Source: Amoebidium appalachense (lineage: Eukaryota > Ichthyosporea). From it: a stretch of DNA of 64,000 nt. Location: NCBI GenBank assembly GCA_963693365.1, contig CAVNZM010000012.1, positions 6,820,001 to 6,884,000 of the forward strand. Direction: 5' to 3'. The position numbers were made by a program, and so were the translations under genes. The notes beneath the pieces are model-generated. The model did no database searches. It worked only from the letters and a program-made list of their open reading frames with translations, and was not told where the DNA came from. Every line of letters starts with the position of its first letter. Position 1 is the stretch's first letter. This document shows, piece by piece, positions 1 through 35,108 of this stretch.

Positions 1-10
1 ACGGAAACTG

Positions 11-13404
<13,394 letters not shown>

Positions 13405-13551
13405 GCACTGGTCTACCAGCGGGCCAGTGAAATCCATGGAAAGTAGGGTCTACTGTTCCGCAATCCCAGGACACCGATCTTAAAATTCAGGAACATTGCG
13501 GCCGATTGTGTGTTCTAATGAGATGATTGTGTTCATCTTTTTTTTTTTTGT

Positions 13552-13634
<83 letters not shown>

Positions 13635-14233
13635 TGTCCCTTTGGTTTTCACTTGCTTCGAGGTAGCTCTAGCCATTTTGTATGAAAATTCACAGTTTGC
13701 CCAGATGAATTATAATATAACCCATTACATGCTATACCTGCCAATTTGAAGCATGTGATGATATGTGTTCATAGTTTCAATGCTATCTGGGCTACTTATT
13801 TTCGTGTTTGATTTTAGAACGAAAACATGTATGAATGAATGCGACTTGGTGCTTTTCTTTTCCCTTCACCCTCCCTGAAGCCTTATGATGGACACAAAGT
13901 ATGTCACGACTGTTGAGATGCATAGGTCGATTTACATAGGCACTTCAATGCAAAGTAATTCTAAATATACACTAGTGGTTTCCTACCTGCTAAATACTAT
14001 AAATGAAAGCTAAAAAGGTAGAACAAGTTAGAAAGAAATAAGAGTTTCACTAAGTTTTCGCGAGGTGTCTAAGGAAACTTTGGGAAACTTTGCTTCAACG
14101 GCAATAGACTCCCCCCCCCCCCCAAAAAAAAAAACACACACACATAGAGACATAGACAGACACGTGCGCACACACACATACACACATGCACGCCCACGTG
14201 CAGGCACAGACAAACACACACACACAGAGAGAG

Positions 14234-14275
<42 letters not shown>

Positions 14276-15197
14276 AGGGAGAGAGGGATGGAGGGAGGGA
14301 GGGAGGGAGGGAGGGAGGGAGAAAGGGAGAGAGGGAGGGAGGGAGGGAGGGAGGGAAGAAGGGAGGGACAGAGATATGCACACAACACACTTTGTAATCA
14401 GCGGTGCTGCCATGCGTTGCTTGCCACACAGTGTATTGTCAATCAACAGCGTAAATAACCAAAGCTAACAACGGAGAACTTCAAGCTGACCAGTGCACAT
14501 CAATGATAACTGGTGGGAAGACTGAGCTCCTTCAGGCAGGTGGCCCAGGGAGTGTGGGAAATTATGCGACAGTGTCTCTGGGTGGGTTGGGTTGGGTTGG
14601 GGGATGGGAGGGGGGGAGGGGGAAGGGGGGGGGGGAGGGGGGGGGGGAGGGGGGGGGGGGGGGGGGGGGAGAAGATTCATCCGTGTCAATCACATTCTTT
14701 ATTATCATAAATTTTATAAGATGTACTGTACTTAAGGCGAAAGGTTTTTTATGGTCTCAAGTTTCCCGGCCATTCTGCAGGCACATTCCATGCTTTTACT
14801 TCCGGAAAACAAAACTTTTATTACGAATGACCCAAATAGCTCCATACTCAGAGAACTATCACACACGAAGGAGCACTCGGTTTGTCGATAAAAAGCCCGA
14901 TTCTCTATTCTACCACTTTAAGTTGTGCATGGGCTCATTTGAAAATTTTGAAGTTATAGTATTAGAACACACAGGGGGCCGGGCCCCTACAACACGATTT
15001 TTAAGATTTTATAAATAAACCTTTGTAGCCGTGTCCAACTTAACTCAAGCTGCCACACCGGGTACTGCTACCATTCAACACGGAAAAAACGGCCCCTTAG
15101 AAGCAGGTGCAATAACACACATGCGACTGTTGTACTGTTACACATGTATCCACCATACTAGAACTGAGCACCGTAATAATAATGATGTACCCGATTT
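13405..15197. other. Intergenic spacer between convergent DTL and amidase copy 1
   Basis: No gene is supported here. The stretch holds 68 consecutive G at 13566-13633, an interrupted (GA)n/(GGGA)n purine tract at about 14225-14370, and a G-rich tract at 14580-14670. A possible AATAAA lies at 15014-15019 on the plus strand, far from the DTL stop. Confidence 0.7.
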
Positions 15198-16475
15198 CTA
15201 GTTCCACAACGCTATGCTCACATCTTCATACTTGGGTCCGAGTGGCTTGGCAAGGGGCAGGCTTTTGCGCTTGAGACCCTTCCCGTCCTTCCCAAGCACA
15301 AGTTTGCTCAGATCCACCACCCGCAGATTCCTGATGGCGGGGGTGTTGAAGTAGTACAGCCCATGCACATGGTCTCGGGCAAAGGTGTATGCGGTGGTCC
15401 AGTCCTGCAGCCCGCTGGCTTCGAGCTCCACAAGCCCCTTGGCCACCGTCACACGCCCAATCATGGCCGTGGCTGCGCTGATGTGGTCGTCCCGCGGGCT
15501 AGTGGGCGCAAACGAGAGCTCACTGTTTTCTGTGCCCAGCACCCACTCCCCATTATTGCGCACACCCAACTCCTGCAGCATGGCAACGTGCGCAAACCGG
15601 TTGCTTGGCGTGAACCCCCCCGACGTGCGCAGAACTTCGGCAATGGTGGCGTTTGGGACAGTGGAGATGTCTTCATACTCGATACCTCCGAGGCGGCCGG
15701 TCAGGTTGGAAAGCATTTGCTCAAAGTTGGGTTCGTTGGTCATCACCTTCACCACGTTGTCGTAAACGCACACACGGGCACCCGCCTGCTCGGCGTAATT
15801 GTGCATGGGCTCAGGTGAGTTGAAGCACAGCGGGGCGAAAGAGGAGAAGTTTGCGCCAATAAACTCGACCACCAGCGACTTTCCTGCGCGGTCGTGGAAC
15901 TGCAAGTGGGAGCCGTAAGTCCCACCCGGCATCAGATCCAGGGCAGGGGAGGACCCCTCGACCACTTGGTGTGCGGCGAGTTCTTTCTTAACACAGTCGA
16001 CAGTGTCGCACATGGCGAGCATGTAGGTGATGAGGCTGTAGGAGGCCAGGGCAGGCCGGGTGTCTTCCTTGACGTGCTTTGGGTACAAGGTGCCATAGGG
16101 GCTAAGGAGCTCCTGGAAGGCCCCAGACAGACCGGCAGTGTTCAGGCCGTCAATGGCTGCACGGGTGTCGTTGAGGGTGTCGGCGTAGACAAGCCCGTAC
16201 TTTGCTGTGACGTTTGTAATGGCGCAATTATTGCAGTCCTTGCCGCCCATAAGCTCCACCACTGTGCCCTCAGGGACGGCGTGCAGGTTGGCGTGTAGGT
16301 CCGGGTGGCCAAAGTCGACTGTGCGTGCAGACACCGTGTACGAGGTGCTTTGGTCGCTGGTGATTGGGTAGCGCAGCAGGAAGTCGGTGCATGCTTCAAC
16401 AGACGGCGTCAACAGCAGAGCCGTGGCACCGGCAAGAAGGAGAATAGAGTTCATCTTAAGAGTTTGGCATGCCAT
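15198..16475 (-). CDS. Secreted linear-amide C-N hydrolase (choloylglycine hydrolase / penicillin V acylase family), copy 1
   Basis: Intronless, 425 residues from the ATG at 16475 (418 if the next Met at 16454 is used). The open frame continues upstream to 16607, but that part translates across a TATA box, so I reject the longer start. A hydrophobic signal peptide (residues about 8-28) precedes Cys29. In this Ntn-hydrolase family the nucleophile Cys becomes N-terminal after processing, and CTDF then ...SARTVDF (Arg51, Asp54) fits the active-site pattern. Further support is VMTNEPNF, like the N-P-x-F block around the conserved Asn, and the PSNRFAHVAML block around the conserved Arg. The enzyme would cleave amide bonds of bile-salt-like, penicillin V-like or N-acyl substrates, in a secretory compartment or outside the cell. 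The substrate is unknown. It differs from copy 2 at only three residues, all in the last ten. Confidence 0.88.
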   Translation of the reverse strand: MACQTLKMNSILLLAGATALLLTPSVEACTDFLLRYPITSDQSTSYTVSARTVDFGHPDLHANLHAVPEGTVVELMGGKDCNNCAITNVTAKYGLVYADTLNDTRAAIDGLNTAGLSGAFQELLSPYGTLYPKHVKEDTRPALASYSLITYMLAMCDTVDCVKKELAAHQVVEGSSPALDLMPGGTYGSHLQFHDRAGKSLVVEFIGANFSSFAPLCFNSPEPMHNYAEQAGARVCVYDNVVKVMTNEPNFEQMLSNLTGRLGGIEYEDISTVPNATIAEVLRTSGGFTPSNRFAHVAMLQELGVRNNGEWVLGTENSELSFAPTSPRDDHISAATAMIGRVTVAKGLVELEASGLQDWTTAYTFARDHVHGLYYFNTPAIRNLRVVDLSKLVLGKDGKGLKRKSLPLAKPLGPKYEDVSIALWN

Positions 16476-16590
16476 TTTACACAGCCTACGCGAGCAATGG
16501 GTGCGATGTAGGTCCCAAGTAGTGATGTGTATGTTGATGATCAAGTCGCTGTAGATGATGATATGAACACAGGACACCAGCGGTGCCGAA

Positions 16591-16598
16591 TTTATATA
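16591..16598 (-). promoter_or_regulatory. TATA box of amidase copy 1
   Basis: TATATAAA on the minus strand, 116 bp upstream of the chosen ATG. It is exactly conserved in copy 2 and also matches the motif at 32932-32939. A start of transcription about 30 bp downstream leaves a short leader. Confidence 0.7.
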
Positions 16599-16607
16599 CC
16601 CGGCCAT

Positions 16608-20734
<4,127 letters not shown>

Positions 20735-20836
20735 TCTCTCTCCCTCTCTCCCCCCCTCCCCCCTCCTGAGTCCCCTCCCTCTTTTCCTCCCCGCTCCCCA
20801 TTATGCATCCATCCGGGCTTTTGTGGCACTGCTGAG

Positions 20837-20868
<32 letters not shown>

Positions 20869-21627
20869 TCTCCAGAAAAAAAAAAAAAAAAAAAGAGGTC
20901 TACCGCTGTGCACTGATAAGTTTTAACAGTAGGATGTCAAGGAGGATTTATGCGACTACATTGTTCAAAGACGAAAAGAGCTCAATGCGCACACACTGGA
21001 GAGCTTCTGCCCGTTGTTGCGGGCAGAAACCAAGTGAATGGCATAAGCCTTTGTGAGGTGACACGGGATTCGGGAATTGAAAAATCACATAGATTGTATA
21101 GAAAGTGGCGGCATTTGACCCGGTACCTGTTTTGGGCGGTGAGGATGAAACGTATGGGGCACAGACTGAGATGGAAGAGAGAGGGGAGCTCGGGAAGGGG
21201 GGGGGGGGGGGGGAGGAGGGGGGTGGAGAAGTGGGAGGAAGAAAAACCCCGGTGGAGGGGGGGGGGGGGGGGGGGGAGGGGGGATGCAATAATTTCATCA
21301 TCGGATCATTTAGGGCCGAGAATCATTTTACCAATCACCATCTATAAATGCAATTGCACCGCTAGAAGCGAGTCTTTATTTTAAATTTTAAAGTTTATTT
21401 TATGCAACATTACTTCAACCGTTTTGTAAAAGGACTGCAGCACGTAGTACACACTGTATTGTCTACAACACATTTTTTGAACCCAGGTCAATTTCCCCTT
21501 TTGCTACAGGGTACTATTGGAATGACTAGCATTCAACCTCGGCTATAGGATCGGTTCACGTTTGCATTTCCTGCTACATACTATATGATATGCCATGTAC
21601 GTATACTGATCGAGTGTCTATCTATTC
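20735..21627. other. Unique spacer between the two duplication units
   Basis: It holds pyrimidine-rich DNA, a C47-like/poly-A junction at about 20842-20894, and two G-rich tracts (21195-21235, 21255-21285). No coding evidence is seen. Faint similarity to the sequence downstream of amidase copy 1 (GGGTACT...CATTCAAC) may be an older remnant. Confidence 0.6.
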
Positions 21628-27083
<5,456 letters not shown>

Positions 27084-27753
27084 GCTGGTCACTCTGTTTT
27101 TTGTTGGTAAGTTCTGGTTCCGCCACACAACACGGTAGTTGATTGGCTCCGTGATGCAACAGTTTCATTGGTTAGACACGCACCTTTTGGTATGCACCCG
27201 CAATCACGATATGTCGTCATTTTATTCCTACAAGTCGGGGAACGGTGGTCACGTGTTGAAATCAAACGACACAAGGCTACGAACTTGAACGAGTTTGGAT
27301 AACCTCTATGTTATTATAGAGTTAGAGCTATAGAGCTATATCCATACTCCTTATTTTTATGCCTCCAAGAACAGGCCATTGATGTCCATCATAACGATTT
27401 CATGTTCACCAGTTGTGATTGCTCTTCTTTCGCTGACTCGAGTACTCCATACTCGAACGCCTGTTTATGTACGGACACGTATTGAGAGAAAGCACTTACA
27501 AGTACAGCTTAAGAGCTTAACAATGTACCAAACGGGATGAACTTTGCTGGGAAGCCCGTGAAACCCTATTTCCGCGCTTCGCATCCTCAATGATCACATC
27601 ACATTCTGTATAAACAAGCTACACTCGTAAGTACTTCAGAGCCATTCACCCTTCCCCTTTCTTCTTTCTTTTCCCTCCAAATTTTGCATGGCGTAAAACT
27701 TCATCTTCCCCATTGGCCTTTCCTCCCGTGTATTTTGAAGCACACTGAAAAAA
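27084..27753. other. Spacer and presumed promoter between divergent amidase copy 2 and alpha/beta hydrolase
   Basis: About 670 bp of balanced-composition DNA after the duplication edge. I see no clear TATA box close to the hydrolase ATG; the last 150 bp are pyrimidine-rich. Confidence 0.5.
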
Positions 27754-29130
27754 ATGCGTTCACCGGATTTCTCCTCCCCTCGAGCGAAATGGCTTCCACG
27801 TGTGCTTGTCATCATGATAACAACAGCACTTGCCCTACATCCATCAGGCTTGCCAATCCTTCTCCTTTGGTTTATTGCGCGTGCAATCCACTACCAATTC
27901 TTCGTTCTGCCCAAATCATTACCCCCCACGCCATTGAGAGCTACACACAAACATCTCGCTGCACGAGACGGTACTATTATTCACTACTACTATGTTGGCG
28001 AAGATAATACAGGCGGGAGCAAAACTATCATCCTTGCGAACGGAGTGGGATGCATCATGGCATATTGGCGCCCCATCATCGATCATTTCGTAGCCGAAGG
28101 GTACAGATTTGTAGGGTGGGATCAGAGAGGCCAATTTGGTAGTGGTAAGACGGCACCAGAGTTGATCAGCATCGAAACGTTTGCAAGTGACTGCGAAGAG
28201 ATCATGAACGATATGGGTATGGAGCAGTGTGCCGTGTTGCTTGGTTGGTCGACGGGCGTCCAGGTAAGAGCTTTGGTCCTTGAAAGCCCTATAGTCCATA
28301 TTCCACGGGTGTTTAACTTTAGCTGGCTGGTTGGGGAAAGGGATAGAAGGGGGAGAAGGGCGGGGCAAAAGGGCGGGGGGGGGGGATGAGAGAGGGGGAA
28401 CCTTGCAATAGCCGTTCAAGAAAACCTACGTATACCAATACAACACACAGAAAGCATGGCTCAAGTTTCCCGGTGGTTCTTTCGTTCCTATCTCCTTCCT
28501 GGACAACCATGTGCAGTTCACCCCCTCCCCTCTCTTCCCTCTCCCTCCCCGTCTCTCTGCCCTCCCTCCAATTCTCGCTTCCCTCTTGCCTCTCCGACCT
28601 GCTCTATCCGCCTCCCTCTCTCCCTCTCCCTCCCTCATCCCCCCCCCCCCCCCCCCTCCCCGCGGTACTCCTTCCTCCCTCTCGTTCTTTTTTTGTTGGG
28701 GGGATGTGGGGGGAAGGGTTGGCGGGGTGAGGGGAAGGGGGGGGAGGTAGGGGGGGGGAGTCGGCATTTACTCATAGTTTTTATAGTGAATGGGAAGCAC
28801 TTAGCATGCACATGCCAACCATCCCCTCACACTCCCACTCACTTATCAAACCCCACCCATGTTCACGCCTCTTATTATGCGCGCGCACACAAAGCGCATA
28901 CATCCACACACACAGACCCGCACACACTCAAGCATGCGCACCGAGACACACACTCACACTCACACTTACACGCACATGCAAAGCGCGCACACAAACAGAC
29001 ATTCACACACACGCACACACACACACATACGGTACACAACACACAAGCATGTGCAACAACATGCACCCCCCCTCCCCCCAGCCCCTCCGCCACCCCCCCC
29101 CCCCTCCCCCAACGCACGCACACCCCCCTC

Positions 29131-29161
<31 letters not shown>

Positions 29162-30578
29162 ACACGTACACACACACACACAGGTGGGCCTAGAGTTTGC
29201 CTCCCGCCATCCCCACCGAGTCTCCAATCTCGTTCTTGTCAACGGCAACCACAGCAACACCTTCAACACCTTATTCCAGCCATTCATTCGTATTCCCTAT
29301 GTCTCTACGCTGATGCAAAACATTTGCAAAGAAATGCCCAAGTTCGCAGGCAGGAAACGAGTTCAGTTTCTCGATGGGTTCTTGAGGTGGGTGCCCTGAT
29401 AAATTCGCTTTAGTAATTGTGTATTGTAGTACTTAGGATTCGCGGCCCCCCTCCCCCCCTCCCCCCTCCCCCCCCCCCCCCCCCCCGAGCACCCCTTCAC
29501 CTCTCTCTCTCTCTCTCTCTCTCTCTCCCCCCTCGTCCTCTCCCCTCCCCTCCCCCTCCATCCCCCCGGCCCTCCTCCCTCTTCTTTTTTCTTCCTTTCC
29601 ACTCTTCATCTTTGCACCAGTTATCCCTCTTTGCAACACGTCTTCAAAACAGCTTGCACCACTCTTCGCTCACCTACTCCGTCGCTGTGCACATATGCAT
29701 GCCCACCGTTCAACAATTCTCACTTTTTTCCACCAACACCATTAGGATTTCTTTTTTTTTCTTGTCTGCAGCTCTCACCTCGCCTCCCACCCTCTCATAC
29801 TGCACGAGCCGGAAAAAACGCGTAAAACGGGGGGGAAAGGTCGCAAGTCTTCTTGAAAACCGGACCCCTTTGTTATGCGCATTCATCACAGGGAAAGCGG
29901 AGTGAGAAAAGGAGCGTGAATTTCTAGTGCAGCCAGTTGATTGCCCTGAGATATAGTAGTAGCACCTGCAACTGGATAGGCCAACATTCTCTCTTCTTTC
30001 TGTCTAGGGGAATAGTCGAGAATATGTTTAGGGAAATAGTCGCAAACATGCCGAGGGAAATAATCGAAAATATGCTTAGGAAAATAATTGAAAATATGCT
30101 TAGGGAAATAATCGAAAATATGCTTAGGAAAATAATTGAAAATATGCTTAGGGAAATAATGGAAAATATGCTTAGGGAAATGATCGAAATTATGTTTAGG
30201 GAAATAAGCGAAAATGTGCTTTGGGAAATTATCGAAAATATGCTTAGGGAAATGATCGAAATTATGTTTAGGGAAATAAGCGAAAATGTGCTTTGGGAAC
30301 TTATCGAAAATATGCTTAGGGAAGTAATCGAAATTATGCTTAGGGAAATAATCGAAAATATGCTGCACCAAAAGGCACACACCTTTTCTCATTGTGCATT
30401 CCTGATGATGGATATGCCTAGCGAAGAGGGCACCTCTTAAAGAGGACACCCCCCCTTTTCTCTCCTTTTCCGGCTCACTTCAATACACGTTGCAGCACCG
30501 TGCGCCATACCCACACCAAAGATCCCAAAGCCTAGGCATGCCAGGCCCACCCCACCCACACTAATCCCCAACTAACAG

Positions 30579-30649
<71 letters not shown>

Positions 30650-30763
30650 CGCACACACATGCACGCACACACGCACATACACACACGCCCACACACACAC
30701 ACTCTCTCTCTCATACACCCACACACACACACACACTCTCTCTCTCTCTCTCTCTCTCTCTCG

Positions 30764-30816
<53 letters not shown>

Positions 30817-31115
30817 CCACAGTCTCTACCGGCCCTACCTCCACATCTTGTTCAGCCGTGTGTGGGCCATCCTGTATCTGTCCCCCCCATTGAGATAGGC
30901 GCACTGACCTATGTGGGTGCTCTGCTGGGCACATCACGTGACCACTTTGTAACATACTGGAAGGTGGTGCAGGTGCGTTCCGGTGTTTTGTGTTGTTTCC
31001 CCCCCTCCCCCCTCCCCCCTCCCCCCCCCCCCCCAACCAAAGGGTGGGGGGAGGGGGCTTGTTTTTCCTTGTGTTTTCTTTAAATAGTCAGGATGTTTCT
31101 CCTTTGCCGCCCTCC

Positions 31116-31146
<31 letters not shown>

Positions 31147-31154
31147 ACACAGAC

Positions 31155-31187
<33 letters not shown>

Positions 31188-31515
31188 CACAACACACACA
31201 CAGAGAGAGACAGCTTCACACCCACATACTCACATACTCGCACACACACGCCACACACACCGACCCCACCCAACCTCCCTCCCCCCGCCCTTCCCCCCTC
31301 CCTCTCGCTTCCCCTTGCGCTTTCCATCCAGACACACACATGTGCATACAGAAAAACCTTGAGGGGAAGTTGGAAGAGGCATATTTGTGGATGCGCACAA
31401 CGCATGAGAGCTGGAAATCACCCATGCGAACATAAATCGAGTGGAACACGGATTTGAGACTACAGGGGATCAGAAACGGAGTGGGAAGGTGGGAAGAGGG
31501 GGATTTGTGTGTGTG

Positions 31516-31561
<46 letters not shown>

Positions 31562-32258
31562 ATGGCCACTTCTGGCAAGACGGCTAGTTACGCTTGATAT
31601 TCCAATGCCCTCCTCAAGCCAACCCTGATAGATAAACCCTACTATATCCCACCTCCCTCCCTCTCCCCTCCCCCCTCCCCCCCCCTCCCCCTTCCCCCCT
31701 GCCCCGTCCCCCCCACAGCCCACCCCGTCACACACGCGTGCAAGAACACACACACACGCACACACACACGCACACACACACACACACACACATGCTTCTT
31801 CCTTTATTCTACCAATCCCCAGCCCCGCCTTCCCCCCCCCCCCTCCCCCCCCCCCAAAAAAAAAAAAACGGCACCTCCCCCCACCCCCACCCACCCACCC
31901 ACCACCTCCTCCTCCCTCTATCCTCGTATAGGGCTCTGTCACACTACCGTGTAACACCACTTTTCACACACAGGCTTTGAAGGACCACCGCGCATACGAA
32001 TCCCTTCCAAACATCCACACCCCCACCACCCTCATATCGGGGGGTCTTGATTTCTTAACCCCTTGCTGGCAAATGTACGAGATGGAATCTCTCATGCCCA
32101 ACGCGCGACACATTAACCTATTGTTCAACACGCACGCGATTATTCTGGAGGCTCCCGATGTGATTAGGGATGCAATTGAAAATTGTCTTAGAGGTGTGGA
32201 TGGTGGCAAGAGCGAGAGTGATAATCAGGAATTGGTCGGCGACGCAGCAGCTGCGTGA
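27754..32258 (+). CDS. Membrane-anchored alpha/beta hydrolase (4 exons)
   Basis: Exons 27754-28263, 29184-29386, 30823-30972 and 31974-32258 give about 382 residues if one C is restored in exon 3. A hydrophobic N terminus (about 16-50) suggests a signal anchor. The fold is recognisable from the [10 protein letters not shown] block and the nucleophile elbow GWSTG (Ser166) at the very end of exon 1. The acid GGLDFLTP (Asp314) and the His in [11 protein letters not shown] (His342) complete a Ser-Asp-His triad in the right order. The family includes lipases, esterases and epoxide hydrolases; the substrate cannot be told. Exon 2 ([21 protein letters not shown]) continues the elbow helix. The last 30 residues are polar. 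Start choice: first ATG of the open frame. Introns carry (CA)n before every acceptor and a 24-bp minisatellite in intron 2. Confidence 0.85.
30006..30365 (+). repeat. 24-bp minisatellite with a 72-bp higher-order unit
   Basis: About 15 tandem copies of a 24-bp unit of the form AAAATATGCTTAGGGAAAT plus five bases, in intron 2 of the alpha/beta hydrolase. Two adjacent 72-bp blocks, starting near 30178 and 30250, are nearly identical, so three-unit blocks were amplified together. The unit is a multiple of three and is open on both strands, which yields octapeptide-repeat ORFs that I do not believe are coding. Confidence 0.85.
30882..30888 (+). other. Apparent one-base deletion in a C7 tract of hydrolase exon 3
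   Basis: Exon 3 enters in the frame ...[11 protein letters not shown] and leaves in the frame [14 protein letters not shown]...FVTYWKVVQ. The change lies on seven C; adding one C joins both parts and keeps phase with exon 4. This is the same tract length and the same direction as in DTL exon 13. Confidence 0.7.
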
Positions 32259-32617
32259 GATCGCACAATCGGTATCGCAGGATCGGTTATAACCGACATT
32301 TTAGGTATGTGAGTTATTCTTGAGGTAGTTGTGCAGATAAGATGTGCTTTTCATATGATAAGCACGACCAATGATTACTTAAGAGTTTAGGAATTTAGAT
32401 TTTCTTGAGATAGTGACTTCGGATGTGTGTTTCATCTGAAAAATGCACGATCGGTAATTCCTCGGGGCATATGTATTTAGGTATTTATGATATAGCGGAG
32501 ATAAGCTGTGCTTTCCTATTTGCCTAGTAGTGGCAGGACACACAGAAAAACACAATTACAGAATGCATGCAAGCAAACCCGGTTATTGCCATACGACTGG
32601 AGGCTAAGGACTGGCAG

Positions 32618-32749
32618 TCACTTGGAAAGCTCCCCGACGACCAAGTAGCCGCCCCTCCACTCATGCAGCGCAGAAGTAGCTGAAGAAGTTGCAGCAGCCC
32701 ACTGCCAATAGGTCACGTAGAAGCGTAGACAGTGTGTAGAAGTTACCAT
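32618..32749 (-). CDS. Candidate small ORF downstream of a TATA box
   Basis: 43 codons starting with MVTSTHCLRF, the first ATG after the TATA box at 32932-32939. I do not recognise it. Length is within chance, and the transcript could equally be non-coding or spliced, because the ATG is followed directly by GTAACT, a usable donor. Confidence 0.2.
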   Translation of the reverse strand: MVTSTHCLRFYVTYWQWAAATSSATSALHEWRGGYLVVGELSK

Positions 32750-32931
32750 AGGTTGCAGTGGACCACCAGGCGTTGAAGAAATCACTTCTCAAGCGAGAAA
32801 CTCCGCGAAAGGGAGATGCCCCCACACTCTCACAGCAGTAGGAATATACCAGGCCACACCACACACACGCTGCAGTCACGCGTTCCCCTGAGCGGGACTC
32901 CCTCCCACCACAAAAAGAAGAAACGAAAGCC

Positions 32932-32939
32932 TTTATATA
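32932..32939 (-). promoter_or_regulatory. TATA-box-like element, minus strand
   Basis: TATATAAA, identical to the element in both amidase promoters and set in non-repetitive DNA. About 700 bp of unique sequence lies around it, so an unrecognised minus-strand transcript may start near 32905. Confidence 0.4.
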
Positions 32940-33188
32940 CCTGCCATGGTGAGGAATCGGGAAAAAAAAGTTGACGTGACAGCTGAGAGATCGAAGTGAA
33001 AGGGAAGTCCATCCCGAGTGTTTGCTGAAATTTCCAGGTTTCAGTTTTTAGTTTTGGAGGTCTTCGATTGCAACTCAACGAATATGATCACATATAATCT
33101 AAGTTGCACAATAAAATTTAAATTGGTTGGTGAATTGTGAAGAACTGTATGCGCAGATTATATATATATCAAACGGGCGCCGATAATC

Positions 33189-33827
33189 ATGGATGATATA
33201 ACCACAATGTGGCACTGCGGTAAGCTCAATAAACTGGTTGGTGTGTTTGTGTGTGTAATGTATACTATCTGTGATGTGATGCAGGCTAGCACTGCCTCCC
33301 CCCCCCCCCCCCCCCCCCCTCCCCCCTCCCCCTCCTCCTCATCCTCTCCCCCCTTCGCACAGGAGGGGGACGGGAATTGGCACAAGACGTTTGACAAAAA
33401 ACGGTATTTTGGGGGGGAAACAGGCGAGGGGGGGGGGGGGGGGGGGGAAGCCTACGGAGACAGGAAGGGTGGTGGTGGGGGGGGGGGGGGGGGGGGGGGG
33501 GGATATAGATCTAGAGAGAGAGAAGAAGGGAGGGGAGAGGGGGGGGGGGAGAGGGTGGGGGGGGGGAGAGAGAGCGAGAGAGAGAGAGAATTCCTCCTCC
33601 CCCACCCTCCCCCCACCCCCCCACATTCACCCGTTTCCGTTCCTCACCCCCCCCTCCCCCCCCCCCCCCCCCCCGGGGCCCCCCCGGGGCTGGAAGGCCA
33701 ACACCAACCACTCACCCACCACCCATCCGAAGCCATCCCCATATGGCCGGCCACTCAGAGCCCCCCCCCCATCCCCTTCATCCCCTCCTCTCCACCCCCG
33801 GCGCCGCGCCCGTCCTACGAAGGGTGA
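33189..33827 (+). CDS. Doubtful Pro/Gly-rich ORF
   Basis: 212 codons (MDDITTMWHC...) after a TATATATATA-like stretch at 33157-33169. Most of it is Pro, Gly and Ser/Arg-Glu from homopolymer and (GA)n tracts. Two islands look more protein-like: GDGNWHKTFDKKRYF near residue 62 and a Pro-rich tail with PLTHHPSEAIPIWPATQ. There is also a good donor (GGTAAGC) after ten codons, so the ATG may head a spliced gene. No family recognised. Confidence 0.2.
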   Translation: MDDITTMWHCGKLNKLVGVFVCVMYTICDVMQASTASPPPPPPPPPSPSSSSSPPFAQEGDGNWHKTFDKKRYFGGETGEGGGGGGEAYGDRKGGGGGGGGGGGGYRSREREEGRGEGGGERVGGGRESEREREFLLPHPPPTPPHSPVSVPHPPLPPPPPPGAPPGLEGQHQPLTHHPSEAIPIWPATQSPPPIPFIPSSPPPAPRPSYEG

Positions 33828-34324
33828 AAAAAAAGAAACCAAGAAGTCTCCGAGGTGCAATTGCAATAGACACCCATGCTGATGCATAGCAATCAGTTTC
33901 CCGATCCTCATACATGATTTACATAGTATTAACACATTCATAACACATTCTCCATTCCTCTTCCAACAATCCGCCTTATACTGTCCATTCTCGTCTTTTG
34001 ATTGGTGGCGATTGTTTGGCCAATCTTTGCCCAGCGCTTGCGGTTGATAGGGGAACGATCAGTTAGGTACTGCAGCACCAATTTTTTTTTTCTTTCCTTT
34101 TGAAAATGGGGGGGGGGGGGGGGGGGGGGGGGGGGGAGGGAGGGAGGGAGGGGGGGAGGGGGGGGAGTAATTAAGTTGAATGGCCCACGTGCACTGTGGA
34201 GGGATTACCTAGGGATTGGGTTGTTCAGCCTTACAGGTTTCGTTCAGCCACAGGTTGACCCTTTGCCCACTTGCCGAACCGGACGTTGTGCCTTACTGCG
34301 GGGGAGAGGAGGAGGGGGGGGGAA

Positions 34325-34359
<35 letters not shown>

Positions 34360-34400
34360 AGGAGGAAGAAGGCCCGGGAAGAGGGGCCGGGGAGGGAGGT

Positions 34401-34431
<31 letters not shown>

Positions 34432-34760
34432 ATTAACGAGGCCGAGATGTCAAGGAGCCCTCCCCCTCCCCCTCCCTCCCCCCCCCCCCCCCCCCAAAAA
34501 AAAAAAAAAAAAAAAAAAAAGACACAGCTCACACATCGTACACGTGCTTCGCGCGTGCCTGCGCACACACAGAGAGAGAGCCACATACACCTACACCCAC
34601 ACCCACACTCACATACAGAAACATAGTGTTTACATACACCGTGTAACTAGAAACACTGTAGATTAAATAAGAACTGAGCAGATCCCCCCTCCCTCCCCCC
34701 CCCCCCCCCCCCCCCGCTCCCCCTACCCCTCCCCCCCCCCCCCCCCCCCCGACATACCCC

Positions 34761-34798
<38 letters not shown>

Positions 34799-35067
34799 CA
34801 CACACACATACACATAGGCTTTCACGCTTTCAGCTTCTTCTTTTTTTTTTTTTTTTTCAAAGTTTTTTTTTTTTTTTCCGAATTTCCCTTTTTTTTTTTT
34901 TTCACCATCTCAAAAAGGAACTAGTATAAGTATTCTTTGTTTATTCATTCATTTGATCAATTTATTATTTGTTTACTACTATATTTATGTCATTTAGCGG
35001 TTTGCGGATTCCCCGCCCGATGGAGAGGCCCAGTGTGGCCTCCTGGGCGGGGCGGGCGGGGCGGGGG

Positions 35068-35108
<41 letters not shown>

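Larger units (their letters stand above)
28264..31973 (+). repeat. Low-complexity introns of the alpha/beta hydrolase gene
   Basis: Intron 1 (28264-29183) holds pyrimidine-rich DNA and dispersed (CA)n up to the acceptor. Intron 2 (29387-30822) holds C-rich DNA, the minisatellite, and (CA)n blocks at 30583-30642 and 30760-30815 around a (CT)n block. Intron 3 (30973-31973) holds (CA)n 31134-31190, about 40 G at 31520-31559 and further C-rich tracts. Confidence 0.85.

Noticed and set aside
15363-16511. Plus-strand ORFs of 126-151 codons over the amidase gene
   Set aside because: They are shadows of the high-GC coding frame on the other strand and recur identically in copy 2 for that reason.
16476-16607. 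Longer N terminus for the amidase (469 codons)
   Set aside because: The extra codons translate the TATA box and leader. The ATG at 16475 is directly followed by a good signal peptide; the same holds for copy 2.
30006-30365. CRISPR-like array
   Set aside because: Units are contiguous with no unique spacers, and the genome is eukaryotic.
29886-30449. Two overlapping ORFs of 152-187 codons with octapeptide repeats (minus) and one of 167 codons (plus)
   Set aside because: Both strands are open because the minisatellite unit is 24 bp without stop codons. The tract lies in an intron of a well-supported gene.
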